From an uncultured Saprospiraceae bacterium (GTDB lineage: Bacteria > Bacteroidota > Bacteroidia > Chitinophagales > Saprospiraceae), in NCBI GenBank assembly GCA_938010715.1, contig CALLVG010000203.1, positions 1 to 40,844 on the forward strand: a stretch of DNA of 40,844 nucleotides. Direction: 5' to 3'. The notes beneath the pieces are model-generated. The model did no database searches and was not told where the DNA came from. It saw only the letters and a program-made list of their open reading frames with translations. Position 1 is the first letter of the stretch; each line of letters begins with the position of its first letter. The translations under genes and the position numbers were made by a program. Below, one piece after another: positions 1 through 8,371 of the stretch.

Positions 1-6
1 ATAGTT

Positions 7-25
7 CGCGGAATACCATTCCGCG
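7..25. repeat. REP-like hairpin downstream of prc
   Basis: CGCGGAAT and ATTCCGCG pair around an ACC loop, directly after the prc stop codon. There is no T-run on either side, so it may stabilise or end the prc transcript or simply be a REP-type palindrome. Confidence 0.5.
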
Positions 26-33
26 CTACAATG

Positions 34-2184
34 TTAGTTTTTGCGGCGGTTGCTATCTACCACTTTAGTAGAAAGCATATCGTGCATGATGTTCAATGTT
101 TCGTATAAGTAAACATCTTTTTGAACACCTTCCAACCAATCATCATTACGTGCTTTTTTAGATTCTTCACCTGTGTAAGCTTCTACATCAACTGGAAGAT
201 TAGCAACTGATAATGCATCGATTTTTTTGAATAAATCTTTGAACGCTTTTGATTTCTCTTCCATTTTATCATCCCAATCACGGAACTCTGTCATAGACAA
301 TGGAAACTCAGACATATCACGTTGTTTTTTCAAACGAACTGCATTATTTTCTATCTTTTGGAAAATCTCATTGTTCTCCATTCTGCTCATGCTTTTCGCG
401 ATAAGCGCATTCATATTACCCAAGTTGTAAACTTCTTGGCTGAATTTCACTGCTGGGATTTCCGTCCAAACCAATGGATGCTCATTTTCTTTTTCACCTG
501 TTTCAATGTATTTATAATTGTCAGGGAAAACGATGTCTGGCTCTACACCTTTCAATTGAGTGGAACCGCCATCTACTCTATAAAACTTCTGAGTTGTCAA
601 TTTGATTGAACCCAATGGCTTGATAGCACTGTTGCCAGAAATCGCTCTATCCAAATCGAAGAAACGTTGAACCGTTCCTTTTCCAAAAGTAGAGTTACTA
701 CCCACAATCACTGCGCGACCATAGTCTTGTAATGCCGCTGCTAAAATCTCAGAAGCGGATGCACTGAACTCATTGACCATTACGATTAATGGCCCATCAT
801 ATAAGACACTTGGGTCTCTATCTGAAAGAATCTCTGGACTACCTTTTCTTGATTTCACCTGAACGATTGGTCCATTTTCAATAAAGTACCCAGACATTTT
901 TACAACGTCTCTCAAAGAACCACCACCATTATTTCTAAGGTCTAAAATGATTCCTTCTACGTTTTCTTTTTTCAATTTTTCGATTTCAGCAGCAACGTCT
1001 GTGCTACAAAAACGACCGTTAGCATCATCAAAATCCGCGTAAAAACGTGGTAGTTTGATGTAACCAACTTTATCACCATTTTCAGTAGTATTCAGTAATA
1101 AGGACTTTGCAAATCCTTCTTCCATCACTACAACATCACGAATGATGTTTACAACTTCTATTGAACCTCCTGCTTTTTTTACCGTCAAATTCACCTCTGT
1201 TCCTTTTGGTCCACGAATCAATTTCACAACATCATTGATTTGCATTCCAGTGATATCAACTGGTTCTTCATCTCCTTGGGCAACTTTCATAATCATATCC
1301 TCTGCTTCAAGGCTTTTACCTTTCCATGCTGGGCCACCGACTACTACTTCAGTTACTTTGGTGTACTCATCTTTTGTTTGAAGACGAGCACCGATACCTT
1401 CCAATTTACCAGACATTCCGATGTCGAAATTTTGTTTATCAATTGGCTCGAAGTAACCAGTATGTGGATCAAAAACGTTAGTTACCGAGTTCAAATAATC
1501 ACTCATTCGATCGCTACGTTTCAATTTTCTTAATCTTTTGTACCAATCATCAAAAACTTTCAGCGTTGCTTTACGCGCATCGGCTTCCAATTCTTCGTAT
1601 GATTTCGCAATCAATTCTTCATCTTTTTCTCCTTCTGTCTTTGCTTTCTCTTTTTCTTGCTCGTCTAATTTATCATTCAAACGCGTCAGTGTTTCATACT
1701 TCATCCATTCCATCCAATTTGCTTTCAACTCTTTATCGTTTTTAGCAAAGGCCTTATCATCACCCTCATTGGTGTAGGTCGCTTTTACATTAAAATCGAA
1801 AGGTTTTTTCAATGCTTCTTGATAGTACTTTTCAGTTTTATCCAAAGCCTCAGTCATTAATGTCTGGGTCATATCAAAAAACTCGAACGTACCAGCATTG
1901 GCTTGGTCATCCAATTCCAATTTATATTTCTCAAGTTTATTGACTTCCTTTTGAGTAAAAAAGCGTTTTCCACCGTCGATACGATCTAAGAAAAGATCAT
2001 ACACTTTTTTAGAAAAATTGTCATCTATCGCAGGTGGCTGATAATGCATTTTATCCAAACCCCTCAAAATAGTGTTAATCAAAACTGCTTCTTTTTCTTT
2101 GTTAGAAATCATTGGCCAGAAAGCGCTCGCCAAAAAGATGATTGCTAAAACAGAAAAGAAAATCGGACCTCTCAATAATTTCAT
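34..2184 (-). CDS. prc: Carboxy-terminal processing (tail-specific) protease, S41 family
   Basis: Periplasmic serine protease of the Prc/Tsp type, which trims or degrades envelope proteins from the C-terminus. The 716-aa length fits the long Prc subfamily rather than the shorter CtpA type. Residues 1-25 are a signal peptide or membrane anchor. A long helical N-terminal domain follows, then a PDZ domain (about 255-345, starting around the GIGARL motif) and the S41 core. In the motif NEFSASASE the catalytic serine should be Ser476, with Asp487 in QDYGRA and Lys502 in FGKGTVQ, matching the Ser/Asp/Lys arrangement of E. coli Prc with one extra residue before the lysine. The C-terminal part resembles the DUF3340 tail of Prc. 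It stands alone on the minus strand. The assignment is firm; its substrates cannot be read from the sequence. Confidence 0.95.
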   Translation of the reverse strand: MKLLRGPIFFSVLAIIFLASAFWPMISNKEKEAVLINTILRGLDKMHYQPPAIDDNFSKKVYDLFLDRIDGGKRFFTQKEVNKLEKYKLELDDQANAGTFEFFDMTQTLMTEALDKTEKYYQEALKKPFDFNVKATYTNEGDDKAFAKNDKELKANWMEWMKYETLTRLNDKLDEQEKEKAKTEGEKDEELIAKSYEELEADARKATLKVFDDWYKRLRKLKRSDRMSDYLNSVTNVFDPHTGYFEPIDKQNFDIGMSGKLEGIGARLQTKDEYTKVTEVVVGGPAWKGKSLEAEDMIMKVAQGDEEPVDITGMQINDVVKLIRGPKGTEVNLTVKKAGGSIEVVNIIRDVVVMEEGFAKSLLLNTTENGDKVGYIKLPRFYADFDDANGRFCSTDVAAEIEKLKKENVEGIILDLRNNGGGSLRDVVKMSGYFIENGPIVQVKSRKGSPEILSDRDPSVLYDGPLIVMVNEFSASASEILAAALQDYGRAVIVGSNSTFGKGTVQRFFDLDRAISGNSAIKPLGSIKLTTQKFYRVDGGSTQLKGVEPDIVFPDNYKYIETGEKENEHPLVWTEIPAVKFSQEVYNLGNMNALIAKSMSRMENNEIFQKIENNAVRLKKQRDMSEFPLSMTEFRDWDDKMEEKSKAFKDLFKKIDALSVANLPVDVEAYTGEESKKARNDDWLEGVQKDVYLYETLNIMHDMLSTKVVDSNRRKN

Positions 2185-2602
2185 TGTTCTTAAAATTAGG
2201 ATGTTTAACTGAATACGTTGAAAGCTGAATGCTTATTAGGTTAGAAAGTTCATGGATAAACAACGTTCAACTTGCACTTTCAACGCTTACTTTAGTTTAG
2301 AGTAGTTCTAAAGAAAAAAGACACTTAATGTTTCTATAAAAATAGTCTTTTCTTGAAAAAGTTCGCCCCACTTTCATGCCACAATGATAGTTTAACTAAT
2401 TTGTAACGTAAATTATGGTAAAATCGGTGGAAAGAGAATTCGTGAGGGATGAAAGTAGAAATAAAACGAATATTATTCTGTAAAATTACTTGTTTTGTAA
2501 ATAAGTATCAAAAATTATTTTTCTACTTTTTAAAAGTCGTATGGAAGCAAAGACTACCTTTTATTTCAATAGGTTGCTGATAGAAAATTAAAGTTCTTTT
2601 TC

Positions 2603-2637
2603 GTTGAAAGTTAAAGGTTCAACGTTGGATGTTTAAT
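2603..2637. repeat. Five consecutive GTT-phased heptamers
   Basis: GTTGAAA, GTTAAAG, GTTCAAC, GTTGGAT and GTTTAAT follow one another with exact 7-nt spacing. The same kind of array occurs at 21443-21470 and, in a GC-richer form, at 8691-8718. Confidence 0.55.
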
Positions 2638-2806
2638 GGACGATTTGTTCAACTTTTAACATCAAACTTTTACCAAGAATGATTTCCCATTAAATCAATT
2701 CTATTCGCTCCTGATTTAACTTGAGAAGTTATTACATTTGCGCTGCAAATAAGGCTAAAGATTTCTTTTATAGAAAAGATTAAGTCATCCCGAATTTTGG
2801 AAAAGA

Positions 2807-2971
2807 TAGCCCCAGCGGGTAGGCTCTGTTTGTAGAAAAAAGCTGAATAACCAGGAAAGATAAGGGGCGTTAGCCCCAACACCGTTAAAATTGAAACAAA
2901 CGGTGTCCCCACTACGCGGCTTAAAGTTTTGGTTTTATCCTTTTCTACAAACGGTTTCGGAGCTACGCTCC
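2807..2971. repeat. Inverted pair of REP-like palindromic units
   Basis: TTTGTAGAAAA (2829-2839) and its reverse complement (2941-2951) each lie beside a small palindrome: AGCC...GGCT near 2809-2824, and GGAGC-TAC-GCTCC at 2959-2971. Between them are GGGGC-GTTA-GCCCC (2864-2877) and ACACCGTT/AACGGTGT (2879-2886 and 2899-2906). The layout is two head-to-head copies of a stem-loop plus a gtttgtagaaaa tail. From memory, similar units are scattered through many Bacteroidota genomes. Confidence 0.6.
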
Positions 2972-3041
2972 ATTTTACTCAGTTTTTTTGATGATTTTTT
3001 TCTTATTGAAAAAGAATATTTAGTCTAAAAGGGAAAACACC

Positions 3042-3908
3042 ATGAGTTTAAGACTTAACAAGCTCGGCACAACCAATGAAGCAGAAGCAGAAATGGGCTT
3101 CCTCGAACATCTCGAAGAATTGAGATGGCACATCATTCGTTCTGGCGGGTGGATTTTGTCGTTTGCCGTCATTGCTTTTATGGCAAAAGATTTTGTGTTC
3201 GGCACCTTACTTTTTGGCCCTAAAAATCAAGACTTTTTTTCTTATCGAATGCTTTGCAAATTTTCCAATGCGATTGGTGTAGGAGATAGACTTTGTATGG
3301 TTCCGCCCGAATTTCAGTTACAGGCAGTAGAATTTGGCGAGTTATTTACTTCTCATTTGAAAGTTTCTTTTTTTGTAGGTTTTGCTGCGGCATTTCCTTT
3401 CGTTTTATGGGAGTTCTGGAAATTTATCAAACCTGGCCTTTACGAAAAAGAACAAAAAGCAGCTCGTGGATTTGTATTCGTTTGTTCACTTTTATTCATG
3501 ATTGGTGCTTGTTTTGGCTATTTTGTAATTGCTCCATTTGCCGTTACCTTTTTAGCAGGTTATGAAATCGAAGGCGTACTTGCGCAGGCGGCACTTTCTT
3601 CTTTTGTCAATTATATGGTGATGTTTACCATTCCTGTAGGATTGGTTTTCGAGTTACCAATTTTGATTTATTTTCTTTCCAAAATCGGATTGGTTACGCC
3701 TGAATTTATGAAGACCTACCGCCGACAGGCATTCGTAGTTATATTGATTGCAGCCGCGATTATTACGCCGCCGGATGTGATCACTCAATTCTTGGTCGGT
3801 ATTCCGCTTTTTTTCCTTTATGAAATTAGTATTTTCATATCCGCCAGAGTTGTAAAAAATCAAGAGAAAGCAGAAGCGGAAGCATCAAAAGCACTACAAA
3901 ACACCTAA
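3042..3908 (+). CDS. tatC: Sec-independent (Tat) protein translocase subunit TatC
   Basis: Inner-membrane receptor of the twin-arginine translocase, which recognises RR signal peptides and carries folded proteins across the inner membrane with TatA. At 288 aa with about six hydrophobic segments it fits the family. The cytoplasmic N-terminus carries the hallmark HLEELR (residues 23-28). The first cytoplasmic loop carries KPGLYEKEQ, matching the conserved P-x-LY-x-x-E stretch that contacts signal peptides. The C-terminus is a short charged tail. No tatA/B-like gene is nearby. It ends two bases before the start of the next small membrane gene, so the two are probably cotranscribed and translationally coupled. 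Confidence 0.95.
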   Translation: MSLRLNKLGTTNEAEAEMGFLEHLEELRWHIIRSGGWILSFAVIAFMAKDFVFGTLLFGPKNQDFFSYRMLCKFSNAIGVGDRLCMVPPEFQLQAVEFGELFTSHLKVSFFVGFAAAFPFVLWEFWKFIKPGLYEKEQKAARGFVFVCSLLFMIGACFGYFVIAPFAVTFLAGYEIEGVLAQAALSSFVNYMVMFTIPVGLVFELPILIYFLSKIGLVTPEFMKTYRRQAFVVILIAAAIITPPDVITQFLVGIPLFFLYEISIFISARVVKNQEKAEAEASKALQNT

Positions 3909-3910
3909 AC

Positions 3911-4369
3911 ATGCAAAGAGTATCCACAAATATGACATTGACCTACAAAATCTTTCTACCCACATTTTGGATAGTCTTTTTTGGGATTTTTGGTGGTTAT
4001 GTATGGCTTTACAATACTGAAGATATCGGGAGTATCAACGCCAGTAATTTCAAATTGGTTTATTTACTTTTCTTCGCCATTTTCTTGGCGTTGTTTTACT
4101 TCACTATTATGAGTTTGAAACGCGTCGAAATGGACGCGCAAGGTGTTTATGTGACCAATTATTTCAAACATGCAAAATACCCATACGCCAATATTGAAAA
4201 GATAGTCGAAAGTCCTTTTCCTTTTGTAAAAGTGGTTTCTATCTATTTTAAAGAAGCAGGTCAGTTTGGTGAAAAGGTATTTTTTGTTCCCAGCAAAAAA
4301 CGGTTTCAACAATTTCTAATCAGTCACCCTGAGGTTAGTAAGAATTTAATGGATAAGGCGAGTGATTGA
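3911..4369 (+). CDS. Small membrane protein of unknown function, coupled to tatC
   Basis: 152 aa. Two hydrophobic segments (about residues 8-32 and 45-70) precede a soluble domain of about 80 residues with alternating strands (VEMDAQGVYVTNYF, YANIEKIVES, VFFVPSKKRF). This layout resembles small bacterial PH-like membrane proteins. I do not recognise the family and assign no function. The ATG lies two bases after the tatC stop; a second in-frame ATG at 3941 would remove ten residues. The tight spacing suggests shared expression with tatC, not necessarily a role in Tat export. Confidence 0.8.
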   Translation: MQRVSTNMTLTYKIFLPTFWIVFFGIFGGYVWLYNTEDIGSINASNFKLVYLLFFAIFLALFYFTIMSLKRVEMDAQGVYVTNYFKHAKYPYANIEKIVESPFPFVKVVSIYFKEAGQFGEKVFFVPSKKRFQQFLISHPEVSKNLMDKASD

Positions 4370-4764
4370 TTTTTTGATAATTTTAGAGGAAGGACCGCTT
4401 CGCTATGAGAAAAGACACAAAACCGACAACAAATAAGTGTGTATTGTTTCTTTGTATTATATAGAGTCCACTAATGGTTTAGTGAAGTGGTCTAAAAAAT
4501 ATATATTTGCAGAAGAATGTTAATGAATTCCATGTTTTTTGAAATAATGTCTTATTATAGTATCTTTAATTTAAGGTTCTGGAAGTAAACGTCTGTGAAT
4601 TTTTGAGTTTTAAATTGATCCCTTTATAAAGTTTCAAAGACAGTATGATTTGACTGAAATTTATCTCAATCAACCTTTTATAACTTCCAAAAGTTTAAAT
4701 CAGTTCTTAAACTTAAACTTAAACTTAAACTTAAACTTAAACTTAAACTTAAACTTAAACTTAA
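4370..4764. other. 395-nt AT-rich leader region before the metalloprotease
   Basis: No credible ORF. It holds a Bacteroidota-type -7 box (4502-4509) and ends in the CTTAAA hexamer array. If that promoter is used, the protease mRNA has an untranslated leader of about 250 nt. Confidence 0.5.
4478..4509 (+). promoter_or_regulatory. Candidate Bacteroidota sigma-ABfr-type promoter
   Basis: TATATTTG at 4502-4509 fits the TAnnTTTG -7 consensus exactly. TTTA at 4478-4481 is a weak -33 element with a 20-nt spacer. It points toward the metalloprotease about 250 nt downstream. A chance match is possible in DNA this AT-rich. Confidence 0.4.
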
Positions 4765-4765
4765 A
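4706..4765 (+). repeat. Ten perfect tandem CTTAAA hexamers abutting a start codon
   Basis: Ten uninterrupted 6-bp units; the last A is the first base of the metalloprotease ATG. In the gene's frame each unit reads ACT TAA, so upstream translation is blocked in every unit. Because the unit is six bases, gain or loss of copies would not shift the frame but would change leader length and spacing. Confidence 0.95.
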
Positions 4766-6684
4766 TGATTAAAAATTTCCAGCATCATGTCACTGACGTG
4801 AAGATTTACACCGCATCACCTCATAGAATTTTGTTAGCAATAATTCTATATTTAGTGAGTTTCAATCTATATTCACAAGACGATGAATTGATCTCAATAA
4901 TTTCTACAGAAGAAGCTAATCTTAATGCATTTGATCAAAATCATTACGATTTTCTACTAAGCGACTCCTTAATTGATACAATTTTTTTAGTTGAATTTAA
5001 AAATGTGACTGGATTACTTGTAAATAGCCAGCTATCTTTTAAATTACCCGAATATAATGAGATTACAGCTAATACTGTATTTGTTAATTACAAAAACGAA
5101 GGGAACTACGAATGGGCAGGAAACTTATCGAACTACTCTGGACAAATAATTATAGCTGACAAATGGGCAGGGGGAGTAGCAGCAATACAGATTAATCATG
5201 ACTTCTATGACTTGTTTCCCTTAAATGAAAACATTCATGTGTTAAGAAAATTTAATCCTGCACCAAAAGATCAAGTTTGTAGTGTAGGACAGAACCTCAA
5301 TGAAAGAATAGGAGAAACAAAACTTAAAATGGATGATTGTTTAGAAGAATTTAATACTTGCAGCGCGGTTATTGATGTTCTCGTATTAATACCACAAGAT
5401 GGTCAAGCTTGGTTAGAAAATCAATTTATTTTCTTGCCAAATATTATAATACCTCTATATCTGGACCTTGGTTTTTTAGCCGTAAACGTAGCTTTTACAA
5501 ACAGTGAAATAGTTAACAAATCCATTCAGTGGGAGTACGATTTTATTAATTTTCATTATGGTCTTCAACCATACTCAAGTACGTTTGCTCTTACGAGGTT
5601 AAGCCAAATAGGATCGAGTCTAAGAGATCAACATGCTGCTGATATAGTCGTGATGTTAACAGGTACTAATTTGTCGGGTGGAGCCGGTATAGCCATGTGT
5701 ACTAACATTAATAATAATGATCCTGATTGTGCATTTGCAATATCTGAGCTCCCTTGGCACTTGGCACCACGGTGGACTACTGCACACGAAATAGGCCACC
5801 TTTTGGGTGCAGATCATGACTTTTCAAGTTCATTTTGCAACAATGGCTTTACTATAGGAAATAATAGATTTCAAAAAACTATTATGGCGACTTGGTCTGG
5901 CGTCCAGAACCCACCAGATCAAAGAGTTCTACATTATTCAAATCCTGATGTAATTTTCACAGATGGAAACCCAACTGGCGGAGATGGAACAGATAATGCG
6001 AAAGCAATTCGGAATGTAGGTTGCAGAGTTAGTAAATTTAGACAAAACAGTACACTTAAAGTAGTTATTGAGGCAGAAATTAATGTATGTCATCCTCAGA
6101 ATAGTCCAACTCGTTTAAATTGCTCAGTATTTGAACCTATCGGTAACCCTGGTATTCCTCCATATACTTTTGAATGGACTTGGAATCTGAATGGAATATT
6201 TACTCCCATGAATCCAGGTATTCTTATTGGGAAAAACCAAAGTGAGTTGTTCGATGTTCCAGGGATTTTCGGTAATATATATATTCAAGTTAAAGTAACA
6301 TCGTCTGACGGAATTATAGTAACAAAAACACACCCAATGTATGTTCTTGATGGTTCAATGTTTCCTTGTTCAGGACCGCCAGATGATGATGATTTCATTA
6401 TTAAGCCTACAACAATTATTAAAGATGCTATTTTTCAACCCAATCCTACATCTGGTATTGGCTCAATATCATTTAATTTAGAGCAAGATGATGAAATTGA
6501 AATTGGCATAGTTAATATGATGGGAAAAAGAATTAAAAATTTACATAATGGTTTCCTCAGCCAAGGTTTTCATTCCTTTTCTGTTGATTTAAGTAACAGC
6601 TCTAATGGACTTTATTTTTGGAATATTAAAGGAAAGAAAGAACTCTACTCCATTAGAAAAAAGATTTCAAAAATCAATAATTAA
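4765..6684 (+). CDS. Secreted metzincin zinc metalloprotease with T9SS sorting domain
   Basis: 639 aa. A Sec signal peptide with an unusually long, polar n-region ends near residue 38 (hydrophobic core ILLAIILYLVSFNLYS, then QDD). The catalytic domain covers about 195-425 and carries HEIGHLLGADHD: zinc ligands His341, His345 and His351, base Glu342, and Met374 in the IMA Met-turn followed by YSNP. This is the reprolysin-like (M12B-type) metzincin pattern. Paired cysteines lie around the active site. A PKD/Ig-like segment follows (about 440-540), then a T9SS type-A C-terminal sorting domain (about 560-639: NPTSG, MMGKRI, GLYFWNIKG). So it should be secreted and anchored or released at the cell surface. 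The ATG is fixed by in-frame stops in the hexamer array. By eye the gene is more AT-rich than its neighbours. The substrate is unknown. Confidence 0.9.
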   Translation: MIKNFQHHVTDVKIYTASPHRILLAIILYLVSFNLYSQDDELISIISTEEANLNAFDQNHYDFLLSDSLIDTIFLVEFKNVTGLLVNSQLSFKLPEYNEITANTVFVNYKNEGNYEWAGNLSNYSGQIIIADKWAGGVAAIQINHDFYDLFPLNENIHVLRKFNPAPKDQVCSVGQNLNERIGETKLKMDDCLEEFNTCSAVIDVLVLIPQDGQAWLENQFIFLPNIIIPLYLDLGFLAVNVAFTNSEIVNKSIQWEYDFINFHYGLQPYSSTFALTRLSQIGSSLRDQHAADIVVMLTGTNLSGGAGIAMCTNINNNDPDCAFAISELPWHLAPRWTTAHEIGHLLGADHDFSSSFCNNGFTIGNNRFQKTIMATWSGVQNPPDQRVLHYSNPDVIFTDGNPTGGDGTDNAKAIRNVGCRVSKFRQNSTLKVVIEAEINVCHPQNSPTRLNCSVFEPIGNPGIPPYTFEWTWNLNGIFTPMNPGILIGKNQSELFDVPGIFGNIYIQVKVTSSDGIIVTKTHPMYVLDGSMFPCSGPPDDDDFIIKPTTIIKDAIFQPNPTSGIGSISFNLEQDDEIEIGIVNMMGKRIKNLHNGFLSQGFHSFSVDLSNSSNGLYFWNIKGKKELYSIRKKISKINN

Positions 6685-6791
6685 TAATTTTCTCCCAAAC
6701 TTCTATTCTACCCCTTAATTATTGTTGCTTCAATAAAGTTTGTGAACAAAGGGTGAGATGTTAATTAATAATAGATCTAAAAATAGAATTT

Positions 6792-7352
6792 ATGAAAAAT
6801 TGGTGTTTTGTCGTAATAATCATATCTATATTTTCTTGTGCTAAAGATGAAATCCAAACTCAGATAGATGAAGAAAAGTTATTTTCTGGAAATCAAATGT
6901 ATGGTGAGGCTGAAGGATTGCGTAATGGAGAATTGTGGAAAGCTTCAACTTATGCATTGTATATAGAGGAACCATACAATTATTATGGCTTATTTTTCCG
7001 AACATTTAGTATTGAAGGTTTCAAACGTGAAGACCTCGTTTTTAATGAAATATTTGATGATACTTCTAAACAATTGATAGATAATAAATGGGAAGATCTT
7101 GATGGATTCGTAGGTTCTTTATATTCAAGATTAGAATCAGATGGAGACTTGCTTACATCTGTATATAAGCTAGACAACGAACATAGTCAAAATTGTTTCG
7201 AACTAACTCAAATTGATTCCATGACTATTTCAGGGACTTTCTCTGCTAAATTTATTTTGGAAACAGAAAATATTACCTATCCTTACCCTGCAACTGTAGA
7301 GTTTGAAGATGTAATTTTTTCAATGCAAATATTAGAGGAAGATCCAGAGTAA
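6792..7352 (+). CDS. Probable surface-exposed lipoprotein, unknown function
   Basis: 186 aa. A short lipoprotein signal peptide ends in IFSC, with Cys16 as the lipidated residue. The next residues are A-K-D-E, matching the K-(D/E)2 lipoprotein export signal described in Bacteroidota, so it may be flipped to the outer face of the outer membrane. The mature part is acidic, beta-rich by inspection, and has one further cysteine (QNCFEL). I do not recognise a domain. It follows the metalloprotease by 107 nt on the same strand and shares its AT-rich style, so the two may form one transcription unit. Confidence 0.8.
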   Translation: MKNWCFVVIIISIFSCAKDEIQTQIDEEKLFSGNQMYGEAEGLRNGELWKASTYALYIEEPYNYYGLFFRTFSIEGFKREDLVFNEIFDDTSKQLIDNKWEDLDGFVGSLYSRLESDGDLLTSVYKLDNEHSQNCFELTQIDSMTISGTFSAKFILETENITYPYPATVEFEDVIFSMQILEEDPE

Positions 7353-7396
7353 ATGCTTGTTCATTACCAAAGTGATGCAAATTGCAACTTGAGTTC

Positions 7397-7428
7397 CTTC
7401 CGTGTCTCTCCTCAAGAGGACACGGAAG
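7397..7428. terminator. Hairpin after the lipoprotein gene
   Basis: CTTCCGTGTC (7397-7406) pairs perfectly with GACACGGAAG (7419-7428). No clear T-run follows, so it is a possible terminator or REP-like palindrome, 45 nt after the stop codon. Confidence 0.4.
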
Positions 7429-7606
7429 CGAGTTAGTACTAAAATTTTGCGTTGCTTCTTGCCTATTTAAAATTCAGAGATAATACCAAATTTGGTTTCC
7501 CTTTTTTCTTATACCTCCTGTCCTCCTAAAGGGGGTGCCGAACAGCTTTGAGTTTGTTTTTTTCTTACTTTTACGAAATATTATTTCAAAACGAAAAACA
7601 TATTTC

Positions 7607-8149
7607 ATGATGAAAAGCAAGCAAGTCATTGGCATCGTAGTTGGTGCACTCATCATTTTTATTTGGCAATTTCTTTCTTGGACTGCACTTAATGTTCACG
7701 GAAACGAAACTCAATACACTGCCAATCAAGACAAAGTCTTAGAATTTTTAGGTCAAAACTTAGAGGAAGGAAACTACTTCCTTCCAACTTATGCGCCGGG
7801 TACTTCTCAAGAAGAAATCGCTAAAATGAGCGAAGCCGCAATGGGCAAACCTTGGGCTCAAATCAAATACCGAAAAGCATTTAGTATGAATATCGGAATG
7901 AATCTATTTAGATGCATGGCCGTTGATTTATTCGTCATGTTTTTGCTCGTTTGGATTTTGATGAAATTTGCGAATCCGTCTTTCATGGATATTTTTCTAT
8001 CTACCCTTTTTGTCGGAATCATTGGCTACGGAACACTTCCTTATACCGATAGTATTTGGTTTGATGGAAATACGATTAGTTATTTAATCGATTGTTTTGT
8101 GCAATGGGGATTGGTTGGTGCATGGCTCGGCTGGTGGTTGAGAAGGTAG
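7607..8149 (+). CDS. Small integral membrane protein, unknown function
   Basis: 180 aa from the ATG at 7607 (MMKSKQVIG). A frame open from 7535 would add 24 residues that do not look like a natural N-terminus, so I use 7607. One membrane helix near residues 8-26 is followed by a roughly 70-residue soluble stretch containing YFLPTYAPGTSQEE, then three helices toward the C-terminus (about 100-125, 130-150 and 160-178). The end is the basic WWLRR. The soluble loop between the first two helices probably faces the periplasm. No family recognised; flanked by unrelated genes. Confidence 0.8.
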   Translation: MMKSKQVIGIVVGALIIFIWQFLSWTALNVHGNETQYTANQDKVLEFLGQNLEEGNYFLPTYAPGTSQEEIAKMSEAAMGKPWAQIKYRKAFSMNIGMNLFRCMAVDLFVMFLLVWILMKFANPSFMDIFLSTLFVGIIGYGTLPYTDSIWFDGNTISYLIDCFVQWGLVGAWLGWWLRR

Positions 8150-8156
8150 TTGTTTC

Positions 8157-8297
8157 ATTAATTCAAGTTGCGATCTGTCTGAGTCAAGGAGAATAAGGCT
8201 AAATGGTTAAAATGGTTTCATGGTTTTTTTTAACAATTCAACCATATAACCATATAACCATTGAAAAATTACTTCATTGGTCGCGACTTGAGTTAAT
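8157..8297. repeat. 141-bp nested-palindrome, MITE-like element
   Basis: The 17-bp ends at 8157-8173 and 8281-8297 are inverted repeats with two mismatches. Inside, three ATGGTT (8203, 8212, 8220) face three AACCAT (8240, 8248, 8256) across a T-rich loop. There is no ORF. Confidence 0.65.
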
Positions 8298-8371
8298 TAA
8301 ATTAAAGAGAACATTCATAATTCCGACTACTAATCAATTCATCCCCATTTTGAAAACATAAAAGTCCTAAA

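Larger units (their letters stand above)
2185..3041. other. 857-nt gene-free region between prc and tatC
   Basis: The outer ends of two divergent genes, so it should hold both promoters. It contains a CGTTGAAAG/CTTTCAACG inverted repeat (2216-2224 and 2277-2285), a heptamer array (2603-2637) and a cluster of short palindromes (2807-2971). The 80-codon minus-strand frame at 2670-2912 runs through the palindromes and looks spurious. Confidence 0.6.

Noticed and set aside
2670-2912. 80-codon minus-strand ORF
   Set aside because: It runs through a cluster of palindromes, has no recognisable domain and no plausible context; most likely repeat read-through.
4706-4765. Tandem array as a CRISPR or centromere-like site
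   Set aside because: Units are contiguous hexamers without spacers, and there are no cas or par genes in the window.
7535-7606. 24-codon N-terminal extension of the small membrane protein
   Set aside because: The residues do not look like a natural N-terminus, and the MMKSKQ start directly before the first membrane helix is better.
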